Shown here piece by piece: positions 1 to 10,500 of a stretch of 64,000 nucleotides of DNA. Below the pieces are notes generated by a model that was not told where the DNA came from, searched no databases, and worked only from the letters and a program-made list of their open reading frames with translations. The DNA comes from Verrucomicrobiota bacterium. Lineage in GTDB: Bacteria > Verrucomicrobiota > Verrucomicrobiia > Verrucomicrobiales > DEV007. The translations under genes and the position numbers were made by a program. Every line of letters starts with the position of its first letter. Position 1 is the stretch's first letter. The stretch covers positions 1 to 64,000 of the forward strand of contig DAOUQC010000002.1 of the NCBI GenBank assembly GCA_030625775.1. The letters run 5' to 3'.

Positions 1-197
1 GAATGATTAAGAAACATTTATGGGGGTTGCAGAACTGGTTCCGGCACAGGATCACCAATGCTGTTAGCGAAGGATTGAATAGCCGCATCCAGAGTATCAA
101 GTCAGCAGCCCGGGGCTTCCGGAATTTTGCCAACTACCGAATCCGCATCCTTTTCTTCTGCGGCAAGCTTGACCTACGCCCAAAAACTTGCCATTAA
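1..197 (+). CDS. ISL3-family DDE transposase, C-terminal part
   Basis: Only the last 64 or so residues are visible; the gene continues beyond the left edge. The segment ITNAVSEGLNSRIQS followed by GFRNFANYRIR and FFCGKLDL matches the conserved tail of ISL3 transposases, and the glutamate of the EGLN stretch is probably the last acidic residue of the catalytic triad. The protein would cut and rejoin the ends of its own element. The stop codon falls within the presumed terminal repeat, as is common for compact elements. Whether the rest of the gene is intact cannot be judged here. Confidence 0.8.
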   Translation, partial: MIKKHLWGLQNWFRHRITNAVSEGLNSRIQSIKSAARGFRNFANYRIRILFFCGKLDLRPKTCH

Positions 198-212
198 ATT
201 CCGTGAAGAACC
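1..212 (+). mobile_element. Right end of an ISL3-family insertion sequence (enters from the left edge)
   Basis: The window opens inside a transposase gene with an ISL3-type C-terminus. The stop codon overlaps a sequence at 195-212 that reads on the other strand as GGTTCTTCACGGAATTTA. ISL3 elements characteristically begin with GG(C/T)TCTTC, so 212 is the likely outer boundary. The left end and target duplication lie outside the window. Confidence 0.7.
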
Positions 213-384
213 TATTTTTTATTCGTTTAGCAACGTCTGACGCTACTCTGTTATCAATCTCTGTGTGACCTGCGACTTCATTAATGTTCAATGCTCCGGG
301 AATTTGACTTCCAACCATAGGGAAAAGTCCACCACCCCATGTCTGATAATAATTTGTAAACGTATCTGTTTTTTTCTAATATGG

Positions 385-960
385 AAGAAACAACACTTAC
401 AGCTCGACTTTCACCCCTCGATGGGCGAGCTCGTGCTCAGTTACCCCTTCACCGTCAGCTCCAGCGAAGCCGTCACCTTCGAGCCGATTACTCCCGACTA
501 CGACTGCCTGATCATACCTTTACCTCGCAAAAAATTTTCCTGTGGCGAGAGCGGTGAGCTGCTAGTCAAGTTCCTAGCCGGTACCCGCACGGGAAAACAA
601 GAACGCGTGATCACAATCAAGCTCAAGGGCCAAAAAGAAGCCATGCAGCTGAGAGCCACTATTGAAGTGCCTGAGATCATCTCCGTCTCTCCCCAATCCC
701 TATCATGGAAAGTCGAAGTAAAAAACAAAAGTAAAAAAATCACCCTTAATCTCACCGAGGCCTTAAAAATCACCAGTTACCAGAGTTCTTCGAAACACTT
801 TCAAATTGAACTAATAGAGGCTGCGCCGGGCAAAAGGTGGACAATCAAGATCACGCCGAAAGACACGAACAATCCGAGAATGAGCATAATCATGCTGCGC
901 AGCGACTACCCACATCGCCCCTGGGATTGACTCAGCATCAGCGCCCGCATTGAACCTTAA
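385..960 (+). pseudogene. Decayed DUF1573-domain gene
   Basis: The reading frame contains a DUF1573-like core (FHPSMGELVLSYPFTVSSSE, then GESGELLVKF, RTGKQERVI and PEIISVSPQSLSWK). The usual cysteine-rich CGC motif after ITPD has become DYDCLII. The frame is open back to 265, but those residues do not look like a DUF1573 N-terminus or a signal peptide. A TGA at 928-930 stops the frame after HRPWD. In the same frame the sequence continues LSISARIEP to a TAA at 958-960, which looks like the natural end (family members often end with a ...ARI... strand). Loss of the front end next to an insertion sequence, a lost motif and an internal stop argue for a dead gene. Confidence 0.65.
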
Positions 961-1025
961 GAAGGAATAAAATGTGCCATTATTAAGATCGATCCGCGTA
1001 AAAATTCCTCGTAGATCAACGCATC

Positions 1026-2456
1026 TCACAAGTGAATCGCATGACCAAAAGCAGCTCCTGAAGCTTCATGCAAGGCCTCGGCATAAGTCGGGTGAGCATG
1101 AATGGTATTCTCAATATCCTTCCAAGTTGCCCCCATCTGCAGAGCCAATCCAGCTTCAGCGATCATTTCGGTCGCTTCTCCCCCGAGGATATGAGCCCCT
1201 AGCAATTTGTCCGATCCATCATCGGCAAAAATCAGTTTGGTAAAACCCTCGCGCTCATTGGCCGCCAGTGCACGTCCACTGGCCATGAAGGGAAACTTGC
1301 CAACCCGGTAGCCCACCTCCTGGTCAATACAATCCTGTTCGCTCAAACCAATGCTGGCGACTTCCGGATGGCAGTAAGTGCAACCGGGAAAGTTGCCGGT
1401 TTTTTTGGGCTCATAACCATCGAGGTAGAGACCTTCGATCACCTGGATCGCTTCAAAGCTGGCCACATGGGCGAGCCAGGGAGCTCCTATAATATCGCCA
1501 GCCGCATAAACATTGGCCAGCGAAGTCTGGTAACGATCATCAATCCGGATAAATCCTTTTTCGCTCAGCTCCAGTTCTCCGAACTCCTCCGCAATCTGCG
1601 GCAATACCGGGCGCACACCGGTGGCCACAAGACAATAATCGGCCTGAATGGTTTTTGCCTCACCCAAAGCTTCATTCGGCTGAACCACCAGCTCTACGCC
1701 ACTCTCCATCACCGTCGCTGACGTGGTTTTGTGAGCGGTGAGGCAACTGATCCCCTGACGCTTGAACGATTTTTCCAAGGTCTCAGAAATTTCCACATCT
1801 TCGACCGGCACCAGCCGATCCATCATTTCGACCAGAGTCACTTTGCTGCCAAAAGCACTGAAAAAACTCGCGAACTCAACGCCGATTGCCCCGGCACCAA
1901 TGATGATAATGCTCGCCGGGCACTCAGGCAGGGTCATCGCTTCTTTCGAAGACAAAACACGCCGGCCATCAAAAGGCAGAAATGGCAGCTCAGCCGGTTT
2001 GCAGCCCGTCGCAATCAGAATGTCCTTCGCTTCCAGAATCAGAGTCTCTGCCGTGCCCTCGCTCCTTTCATCCTGCGACAGAAGCACCTTAACCTGACCT
2101 TCCGCCTCCAGTGATCCAATGCCACGAATGTAATCGATACCGTTTTTCTTGAAAAGGAATTCCACCCCGCCGGCCAGACGGCCCGAAACCTGGCGGGATC
2201 GCCCGATCACCTTGTCCCAGTCAAAACTGACCTTCCCATCGATCTGAACCCCGAACTCACGCGACTGCTTGGTGATTGCACGATAAAAACTAGCATTTTT
2301 TAATAATGCTTTGGTAGGGATGCAGCCCCAATTCAGGCAAGTGCCCCCCGCCCGGTCATTTTCGACACAGGCTACTTTTTTGCCAAGTTGAGCCGCGCGA
2401 ATGGCGCCGACATAACCAGCAGGCCCCCCCCCTATAACTATTAGATCGTAAGGCAT
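1026..2456 (-). CDS. lpd: Dihydrolipoyl dehydrogenase (E3)
   Basis: This FAD flavoprotein re-oxidises dihydrolipoamide with NAD+ in the 2-oxoacid dehydrogenase and glycine-cleavage complexes. At 476 residues it has the normal family length. The N-terminal FAD Rossmann motif is VIGGGPAG (7-14), the redox-active disulfide is C40/C45 in GGTCLNWGCIPTK, and the NAD-binding motif is IIIGAGAIGVEF. The conserved C-terminal active-site segment HAHPTYAEALHEA supplies the His-Glu pair. It starts with ATG at 2456 and is divergent from nifJ across 240 bp. No E1 or E2 gene is adjacent, so it may serve complexes encoded elsewhere. Confidence 0.95.
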   Translation of the reverse strand: MPYDLIVIGGGPAGYVGAIRAAQLGKKVACVENDRAGGTCLNWGCIPTKALLKNASFYRAITKQSREFGVQIDGKVSFDWDKVIGRSRQVSGRLAGGVEFLFKKNGIDYIRGIGSLEAEGQVKVLLSQDERSEGTAETLILEAKDILIATGCKPAELPFLPFDGRRVLSSKEAMTLPECPASIIIIGAGAIGVEFASFFSAFGSKVTLVEMMDRLVPVEDVEISETLEKSFKRQGISCLTAHKTTSATVMESGVELVVQPNEALGEAKTIQADYCLVATGVRPVLPQIAEEFGELELSEKGFIRIDDRYQTSLANVYAAGDIIGAPWLAHVASFEAIQVIEGLYLDGYEPKKTGNFPGCTYCHPEVASIGLSEQDCIDQEVGYRVGKFPFMASGRALAANEREGFTKLIFADDGSDKLLGAHILGGEATEMIAEAGLALQMGATWKDIENTIHAHPTYAEALHEASGAAFGHAIHL

Positions 2457-2696
2457 TGTGAGATGAAATTAGCGGATATATATTTGATCAAGGGCCGCCA
2501 AATTCACAAAAAAGTCTGCCCTTTGTGGAGAAAAGTGGCGGATATCGGCTGAATTGAAAGCAGAAAGAACAGATTTAGCTCTTAAAATCACTTGAGAGGC
2601 GACTCAAAATCGATAAAGTCAAACCGTCTACGTACCGCTATCTGGGTCGGTTCAAAAGCTTCTTCAGCGCACCAGTATATTTTCCATAAAATTATT

Positions 2697-5600
2697 ATGT
2701 CTACGAAAACTAACGTATCTGACGAGGAATCCCACGAAGAGAAAACGGATCCTGCAAATTCTCCAAAATATCCTGGAATCCGCGTCACCTGTAACGGCAA
2801 CCAGCTGGTGACCCAATGGGTGGAGACCCGCATCACAGAAGGCGGCATATTTTATCCCATCACCCCCAGCACAGAAGGTGGTGAAATTTATCAGGAGTCC
2901 TTCGCCAAGGGCGAGCTGAACGTATTCGGACGGCAGAAAATCGCTGTTGAGACCGAGGGTGAACATTCGGCGCAGGGTGGCGCAACCGCCTTTGCCGTAA
3001 CCGGACGCCGCGCCGTCAACTTCACTTCCGGCCAGGGATTGGTATACGCTTCCGAACAGTATTATCACGCACCAGGCAAGGGCTCGACGATGGTACTGCA
3101 GGTCGGGGCCCGCGCCCTGACCAAACATGCCTTGAACGTACATTGCGGCCATGACGACATCTACGCCGTTCTGGACACCGGCTGGACCATTTTGTTTGCG
3201 AAAGACGCACAACAGGCTGCCGACCAGTCTATCATTTTACGAAAAGTTAATGAGCTGAGCTTGAATCCGGGCATGAACGTGCAGGACGGTATGCTGACAA
3301 CCCACTCCGAGCGCACTTATTTTGCCCCGGAGGCTGATTTGTTACGCGAATTTCTCGGCGCACCGGACGAAAAAATCAAATGCCCGACCCCGGCTCAAAA
3401 AGAACTTTTTGGTGAAACCCGTCGCCGAGTGCCGGCGATGATCGATATCAAAGCCCCGATTTTACTTGGGCCGGTTCAAAACCAGGAGCATCACATGAAC
3501 GGCATCGTTGCCCGCAGGGATAATTTCAACGAACCCATCATGGGATTCCTTGAAGACGCTTATAAAGAATTCGGAGATCTTACCGGTCGTTATTACGGAC
3601 CGATCACCAAATACAAAACCAACGATGCTGACACCGTCTTTGTGTCTATTGGATGTGCTGCGGAAAATCTGGAAGAAGTTTGCGATTATCTTCGTGACCA
3701 GCGCAATGCCAAGGTTGGATCGATCCACATCAATGTGATTCGCCCCTTCCCGGAAAGTGCTATCATTGACGCCTTGCGCGGCAAAAAGCAGGTCATCGTG
3801 CTTGAACGCACAGATGAAGGCATGGCCGGAGACAACCCACTTGGACGGGACATCCGCACCGCCTTGTTGAAAGGACTTGAACAGGCAAAATTCGGTGGCA
3901 CTCGCGAAGAAATGACGATGGAGGAAATGCCGCGCATGTTCCGCGGTGTTTATGGAGTCGGCTCACGCGATTTCCGGCCGGAGCACATGCTCGGCGCCTA
4001 TGAATTCGCAATCGGGCAAACCAACCGGAAAGACGGAAAGGGTGCTGATGACGGGAAGTCATTTTTTGTGCTGGGCTGCGATCACCCCTACGCAGTCATT
4101 TCGAAGGAAACCCCTTCCCTGCTTCCGCAAGGTGCGATCGCAGTGCGCTTTCATTCGATCGGCGGTTGGGGAATGATCACCACTGGTAAAAACCTTGGTG
4201 AAATCATTGGAGACTTTGGTGATTTTGTATCACATCGCGACCCCGAGTATGACGAAGCGGGTACCCTGATCGAAAAACTCAACATCATGGCCAACCCAAA
4301 ATACGGGTCGGAGAAAAAAGGTTCGCCCACCAACTACTATCTGACCGTGGCTCCCCAGCGTATCCGGGTCAACTGCGAGCTCAACCATGTGGACGTCGTG
4401 CTCTGTTGCGATCCCAAAGCTTTCACTCACACCAACCCACTGGCAGGCATCAATAAAGGCGGCAGTTTGGTCTGGGAGTCGAGTGATGATCCCGAGACTG
4501 CTTGGCAACGCATCCCGAAACAACACCGGGAGTTCGTTAAAGAAAACAACATTCGTATCTTCATCCTGCCCGGATTCGATATCGCCAAGAAAGCGACCGA
4601 ACGTGCCGACTTGCAGATGAGAATGCAGGGCAACTCTTTCCTCGGGGCATTTTTCAAAGTCTCGCCATTCCTGGAGGAATACGGCATCAGCGAAGAACAG
4701 TTCCTGGAAACTGTTCGCGCCCAGTACCAGAAAAAATTCGGCCGCTTCGGTGATGCGGTTGTCGATTCCAACATGACAGTGATGACCGAAGGTTTTTCCC
4801 GCGTGCAGGAAATCAATTACGGTGAGATCGAAGATCCCGACACCTCGAGCATGCGCCTGGCTCCACTCAGCCCGATTGGCGATCAGCAACTTCTGCCAAC
4901 TGCCGGTTGCACGGTTTCTAGCATTCACTCGATTCCAACGCCCGAGGGTCAGCCTGAAAAGAATCCGGTCCAGACGATGAAGAAGTTTGATTCGGAATAC
5001 CGTAGCGGCCTGGCCTATCACCAGCCAGCTGGCCCACTCGCAGCGATGGGAGTCATGGCAGCAGGAACAGGAGCAACTTCTTCCAAGTATGTCGCACGTC
5101 GTGAAACTCCGATCTTTATTGCCGAAAACTGCACGCAGTGCATGGAGTGTATCACCGCCTGTCCTGACACAGCTCTGCCAAATACTTCTCAAGACATCAA
5201 CACCGTCCTTACGACGGCCGCCACCAATTACGTGCGCAACGTTGATGAGCGCAAGAAGCTGATCGCCGAACTGCCCGGCATCGAAGAACGCGCCCGCACT
5301 GCAATGAACGAAGTAGTCTCGGAAAAAGGCGGCGTTCCTTTTAAAGACATTATCCGCAAAGAAGTCAAAGGACTGAACGGCGGAATTGCCGCGGAAAGCA
5401 AAGACGAGTTTCTTGCCATCATCGACAAACTGCCGCTGGCTTACGCCAAGGTGCCTGCCATTTTCAAAAACATCGAAAAGAAAAATGCAGGCGAAGGCGG
5501 CCTGTTCTCCATCTTTGTTTCCGACCTTTGCAAAGGCTGTGGTGAATGTGTGACCGAATGCGGAGATCACAACGCCCTGGTGATGAAACCCGACACCGAG

Positions 5601-7445
5601 GATCTGAACCAGGACATGATGACCTCACAAATTTTCTCCCGCCTGTTGCCTGAAACACCGCAAAAATACCTCGGCCTTTACGACAATGCCTCTCCACATG
5701 AATCCCGTGCAGGAGCACTGAGAAACCACCTGATGGTGCGCAGCAACTATGAAGCCCTGGTTTCCGGAGACGGCGCCTGTGCCGGTTGCGGTGAGAAAAG
5801 CATTTTACGTGCGCTGGCATCGGTCACCGAGGCTTACATGAGGCCGATCTATCACAAAAAAGCCGACCGACTGTATGACAAAGCTGCCAAGCTGCAGGCC
5901 GACGGCGTCGCCAAACTCGAAGCCTTGAAAGCTCAAGATCCGGAACAACATGATCGTTACCGACGCGCCTTTGCTCAGTTGATCATGGGATTGGGCGGCG
6001 AGAATCCCGATGACACCAACCAGCGCATCGATGCTCACGGTGAGATCAGCAACCAGGAAGTGGTCGATGGTTTGTGCGCCGTGATGAATCAGGACGCCTA
6101 CAACCACAAACGCCTTCAGGCAAATGACGGGCAAGCTGCCAACGGCATGTCCGTGATGGCTATGGGCGCCAGCACGGGATGTAATACCGTTTACGGCTCC
6201 ACCCCACCATCCAATCCACACCCTTACCCGTGGATGAATTCTCTTTTCCAGGATGGGTCGACTGTTTCCTGGTTGCTGGGTGAGTCACTCATTCTTCAGC
6301 ACTCCCGCCGCTCAGTGGCTCCGGAAAGATTGTGTAATTCCCTGATGGAAACTCCGGAAGGCTGCGACGTTATGACGGAGCAAACCTACTGGGATCTGAC
6401 CCGCCTCAACGATACGCTGATGACTGAGCAGGAAATCCGTGAGTTACCGAAAGTCTGGATCGTCGGCGGAGATGGTGCCCTTGGTGATATCGGCTTCCAG
6501 AATCTCTCGAAAGTGATTCTGCAAAACCGCCCGAATGTGAACGGCATCATGTTGGACACCCAGGTGTATTCCAACACCGGTGGACAAAATTCCGATTCAT
6601 CGACGATGCTCGGCGGCTACGACATGAACCAGTTCGGACGTCAATCGCAGGGCAAGCTCATTGAGAAAAAGAACGTGGCGGAGATTTTTACTTCAGGTCA
6701 CGGCTCACCTTTCATCGCCCAGGTTTCAATGGCCAACTCGGCACGGCTCTACAAATCCATGCTTGATGGACTCGAATATCGGGGCATCTCGTTTTTCCAG
6801 TGTTACACTACCTGCCAACCTGAACACGGCGTGGGTGACAACATGTCCGCCGAACAAGCCAAGTTGGTGCGCGACTGCCGCGGCATGCCAGAATTTGTTT
6901 TCGATCCACAAGCAGGAGAGCTTTCCCAGGAATGTTTCGACCTGAAAGGCAACCCAACTCTCAAACGGGACTGGTGGGAAGCCAGCTACAGCGACAAAAG
7001 CAAATACAACTTCACCGTTGCCCACTGGGCAATCACTGAGGCCCGCTTCCGGAAACATCTTAAAGTAATCAAGGAAGAGGAAGTGCCTAAGTTCATCCAT
7101 CTGGATGACATACTGGTCAGTGTTTCTCAGGATGATATAGTTAATCGTCGCATTTTTGATATAAATCACCGCAGCTATGTCCCTGATTTCCAAGTGTATT
7201 TTAAAGCTGAAGTAGATGGCAAATTCCGTTATTACATCGTGTCCCGCCAGATGGTGCTCTTTGCTGTAGAACGCCGGAAAGCCTGGCGCATGTTGCAAAG
7301 CAAAGCTGGCATTGAAAATCCGGACTATGCCGCCCAGAGGGCATTGCTTAAAAAAGTCGATTCAGGGGAAATCTCGGTAGAAGATTTGCGCAGCCACCCT
7401 CAAGACTTGCTGCAGGCTGAACAAGCCGAGCTCAGCGTTAAATAA
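2697..7445 (+). CDS. nifJ: Pyruvate:ferredoxin (flavodoxin) oxidoreductase, unusually long
   Basis: This enzyme oxidises pyruvate and CoA to acetyl-CoA and CO2 and passes electrons to ferredoxin or flavodoxin. The canonical modules are present in order: pyruvate-binding alpha domain (YPITPSTEGGE), gamma-like domain (CDHPYAVISKETP, IGGWGMITTGKNL), a ferredoxin-type domain with CTQCMECITACP at about residue 812 and CKGCGECVTEC at about 945, and the TPP domain (GDGACAGCG at about 1025, GGDGALGDIGFQN at about 1258, YSNTGGQ). It has 1582 residues against roughly 1170-1200 in typical enzymes. The two cluster motifs are about 130 residues apart, with a helical insertion between them, and more extra sequence lies between the two TPP motifs. 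The ATG at 2697 is preferred over an in-frame ATG at 2592, whose extra 35 residues look non-coding. Confidence 0.93.
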   Translation: MSTKTNVSDEESHEEKTDPANSPKYPGIRVTCNGNQLVTQWVETRITEGGIFYPITPSTEGGEIYQESFAKGELNVFGRQKIAVETEGEHSAQGGATAFAVTGRRAVNFTSGQGLVYASEQYYHAPGKGSTMVLQVGARALTKHALNVHCGHDDIYAVLDTGWTILFAKDAQQAADQSIILRKVNELSLNPGMNVQDGMLTTHSERTYFAPEADLLREFLGAPDEKIKCPTPAQKELFGETRRRVPAMIDIKAPILLGPVQNQEHHMNGIVARRDNFNEPIMGFLEDAYKEFGDLTGRYYGPITKYKTNDADTVFVSIGCAAENLEEVCDYLRDQRNAKVGSIHINVIRPFPESAIIDALRGKKQVIVLERTDEGMAGDNPLGRDIRTALLKGLEQAKFGGTREEMTMEEMPRMFRGVYGVGSRDFRPEHMLGAYEFAIGQTNRKDGKGADDGKSFFVLGCDHPYAVISKETPSLLPQGAIAVRFHSIGGWGMITTGKNLGEIIGDFGDFVSHRDPEYDEAGTLIEKLNIMANPKYGSEKKGSPTNYYLTVAPQRIRVNCELNHVDVVLCCDPKAFTHTNPLAGINKGGSLVWESSDDPETAWQRIPKQHREFVKENNIRIFILPGFDIAKKATERADLQMRMQGNSFLGAFFKVSPFLEEYGISEEQFLETVRAQYQKKFGRFGDAVVDSNMTVMTEGFSRVQEINYGEIEDPDTSSMRLAPLSPIGDQQLLPTAGCTVSSIHSIPTPEGQPEKNPVQTMKKFDSEYRSGLAYHQPAGPLAAMGVMAAGTGATSSKYVARRETPIFIAENCTQCMECITACPDTALPNTSQDINTVLTTAATNYVRNVDERKKLIAELPGIEERARTAMNEVVSEKGGVPFKDIIRKEVKGLNGGIAAESKDEFLAIIDKLPLAYAKVPAIFKNIEKKNAGEGGLFSIFVSDLCKGCGECVTECGDHNALVMKPDTEDLNQDMMTSQIFSRLLPETPQKYLGLYDNASPHESRAGALRNHLMVRSNYEALVSGDGACAGCGEKSILRALASVTEAYMRPIYHKKADRLYDKAAKLQADGVAKLEALKAQDPEQHDRYRRAFAQLIMGLGGENPDDTNQRIDAHGEISNQEVVDGLCAVMNQDAYNHKRLQANDGQAANGMSVMAMGASTGCNTVYGSTPPSNPHPYPWMNSLFQDGSTVSWLLGESLILQHSRRSVAPERLCNSLMETPEGCDVMTEQTYWDLTRLNDTLMTEQEIRELPKVWIVGGDGALGDIGFQNLSKVILQNRPNVNGIMLDTQVYSNTGGQNSDSSTMLGGYDMNQFGRQSQGKLIEKKNVAEIFTSGHGSPFIAQVSMANSARLYKSMLDGLEYRGISFFQCYTTCQPEHGVGDNMSAEQAKLVRDCRGMPEFVFDPQAGELSQECFDLKGNPTLKRDWWEASYSDKSKYNFTVAHWAITEARFRKHLKVIKEEEVPKFIHLDDILVSVSQDDIVNRRIFDINHRSYVPDFQVYFKAEVDGKFRYYIVSRQMVLFAVERRKAWRMLQSKAGIENPDYAAQRALLKKVDSGEISVEDLRSHPQDLLQAEQAELSVK

Positions 7446-7467
7446 ATTAATGCCATTTATCTGGCTC

Positions 7468-7504
7468 AAGCACTTCCGGTCATAGAACCGGAAGTGCTTT
7501 TTTT
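7468..7504 (+). terminator. Rho-independent terminator of nifJ
   Basis: A perfect 13-bp stem (AAGCACTTCCGGT, arms 7468-7480 and 7487-7499) closes a 6-nt loop and runs into a T tract ending at 7504. It lies 23 bp after the nifJ stop and is the clearest intrinsic terminator in the window. Confidence 0.9.
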
Positions 7505-7525
7505 GTGTAGTCACTGTGCTATAAT
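7497..7525 (+). promoter_or_regulatory. Candidate extended -10 promoter for the ABC transporter gene
   Basis: TGCTATAAT at 7517-7525 is a perfect extended -10 (TGn plus TATAAT). The -35 position, 17 bp upstream, falls in the terminator T tract and is a poor match. The distance to the ATG at 7596 is 70 nt. The call rests on motif and position only. Confidence 0.45.
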
Positions 7526-7595
7526 TGCCATGCTTTTCTGGCTAACAATTTTTTGTCGATGCGAAGCTCCGTCACGGATTTGATCATCACCATCA

Positions 7596-10500
7596 ATGCA
7601 GCAATCCACTCCGCCAGAACCTACACGCTCGCCAGCGCGTGAGCCTGCTCCGCGACAAGCATCACCAGCGCCCACTTACGGTCACCGGCGCCAATCCATC
7701 TGGCGCAGGATAGGTCGCCGACTGATGCGTCGCAAGGTCTCACGCACCGAGGAAAGCATGCTGCCGGTCCTCATCCAGGTTTTTGCTGGTTTCAGTAAAA
7801 TGGATGGACGGGTAGACGAAGGTGATATCGATTCAACCCTGGGATTTTTGCGTTATGACTACCCTGAAACTGTTTATTCCGAGCTGAGGGAACTCTATGC
7901 CGGGGCCCTGCACGAATGGCAAAACCTCGACGAAATCGCCGAACACATTGCCGAACGTCTCCACTTTGAGGATAAAATTTTGCTGGGAGTCCAGCTTTAT
8001 GTCCTGATCTCCCGTGCTGATCTGCAGAAAGAACACCTGATATCTTTCTACCAATTTATGACCACCCTGGGAGTCGCTTCCGAAGCGATCGCGCTGGTCT
8101 ACCAGCTGAATACCAGCGACCCCTACGCACGAATTCCTGACGACAGCGATGATTCCGCCCAACCGCTGGAAACACTAATCATCGGGCGCAGGAAACCCGC
8201 TGACGTGGTCATCCCCTCGATGTCGGACAATTGCTCCCTGGCCGCTTTCCGCTTCCAGGAATTGATCCTGTTAAAGAATATCGGAACAGAACCCGTGATC
8301 GTTCGTGGTCGTTACATTCGACAGGGGGAATTCTGCCGTATCTATGAAGGCCAGGCAATTCTGCTTGCCGAAGTGGTCCTCGATTTCCACGACATCGTTT
8401 TTTATCTCAACGCCAAAAAGAATGTCTCCTCGACCCAGCTTTTCCTGTCGATCGACCACAATAACAAAAGCCACTTTATTGAAAAATCCCGCTCCAAGCT
8501 CAGTTACCTGGAAATAAAATTTGGTCTGGATATCACTGTCAAGGTGCTGCGGGACATGGAGGCATCCATCAATACCGTTCGCCTGCATGAAGGCATCACC
8601 ATGGAGGTTAATCTTAATAATAAGATATTTTTTGATGACCTGACAGAGATTGCCATTTCAGACCTCAGGCGCCGGGCCCGTGAATTAGGTGGGCGATTTG
8701 ACCTGCTGCCCAACCGCTCTGAATACTTGGTATCAAACAATCCCAACATGCTGCGCGAGGGTGATATCCTCTTGTCCTCGGGATCAATCGGAGAATTACT
8801 CTTGAGAATCCGATGCGACTACGCAGCAAAATCCGGAGAGCTGGAAGTCCTCGCCGCAGATCGCCCGATTATGATAGGTGACGCCATTGTCCGCGGTTCT
8901 GCCTATCTGCGTGACGGGGACACCATCGCCATTGGCGAAGGCCAGTATCTGCGCTGCCACTTCAGTGACGGAATTATCGAAGAGGAACACAACATCATCA
9001 GTTCCCTGCAAGTCCGCGACCTCTCCCACAGCTACGACAAAAGAACCACCGCACTCGACAACATCAGCTTTGCGGTTCAGCGTGGAGAGATGATTTGCGT
9101 CATGGGCCCCAGCGGATGTGGGAAAAGCACTCTGCTAAAAACGCTGGCCGGGCAGCTAAAACCCAATAGCGGCAAAATACTGCTCAACAGCGTCGACCTC
9201 TACGATCACCATTCCGACCTCACTTATTACATTTCTTACATCCCTCACGAAGAGGCACTTGACCCTCTGTTGACCGTCGAAGAAAACCTTGATACCGCGG
9301 CTGCCATTCGGGCACCCTATTTCACCCGAGCCGAACGTCGCCGCCGGGCCGATGCCAAAATCGTCGAGCTGGGCCTTAGTGAAATGCGCCACCGCCTTGC
9401 CGGTGACGCCAACACCAAGCATCTTTCCGGAGGGCAGCGTAAACGCCTCAATGCGGGCCTCGACATGATCGGAATCTCCGATGTCTATCTCTTTGACGAG
9501 CCGACTTCTGGACTATCCTCCAAAGATTCCGAGCACGTATTGGAGATCATCCGCGGCCTGACCCACAATAAAATCACCTTGGTGAGCATTCACCAACCCA
9601 GCAGCCGCCTATTCCACCTGTTCGACAAAGCACTGCTTCTCGACAATGGTGGCAAACTCGCTTTTTTCGGCACCCCGGCTCAAATGCTGACCTATTTTGC
9701 CGAAGCGCGGGACCAAGAGGGCGTTGCTCCCAATGCCTTTACCGAGCCCGATGCCAGCATGGCTTCTCTGCACTCGATGGAAAGCATTCCCTCTGAAGCA
9801 AACGCCCAGCAGCATGTCCCCCACCAGGTTCCCCTGACTCCTGATTTCATTTTTGACATTCTGGAAACCCCCCTTCGCGATTTGGGCGGAGATATTATTT
9901 ATGAACCGAATGATCGCGGGCAACTGGCTCCAGCCCGCAGATTCAATCCCAGTTTCTGGCGGGACCGCTTTCAAACCTACCGACTGCTGGAAGAGGTTCA
10001 TCAACGGCAAATTGAACCCGATGCCTCGGCCGCTTCCCATGCACTCACGCCACCCCGACGCCCTAAACGAAATCTCTCCGAGGAGTGGGTACATCTCATC
10101 AATCAATTCAAACGCGCCTTCCTCAGTAAATTGCGCAACAAGTCTAATCTCGCAACTACGCTGCTCGAAGCCCCTATGCTGGCCCTGCTGGTTGCCACTG
10201 TATTACGTTACTCCGAGGAGGGGCATTACAACTTTGCCTCTGCTTTCCATATCCCCACCTACCTGTTTTTAACTCTGGTAATCGGCTTGTTTCTTGGCCT
10301 GACCAACAGTGCCGAAGAAGTGATCCGCGACCGCATCCTTCTCGAACGGGAGCGCAATCACGGCATACGCGTTTCAACTTACATCCTAAGCAAAGTCTCT
10401 TCACTAGGATTTTTTGCCCTTATCCAGTGCGTGATTTACCTGCTCATTGGCAATGCCATCCTCGGCATCCGGGACATGTTCTGGCACAATCTTTTCTGGA

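Noticed and set aside
4230-5570. A 446-codon open frame antisense to nifJ
   Set aside because: It lies wholly opposite a well-conserved gene and its translation has no recognisable motif; it follows from the codon bias of nifJ.
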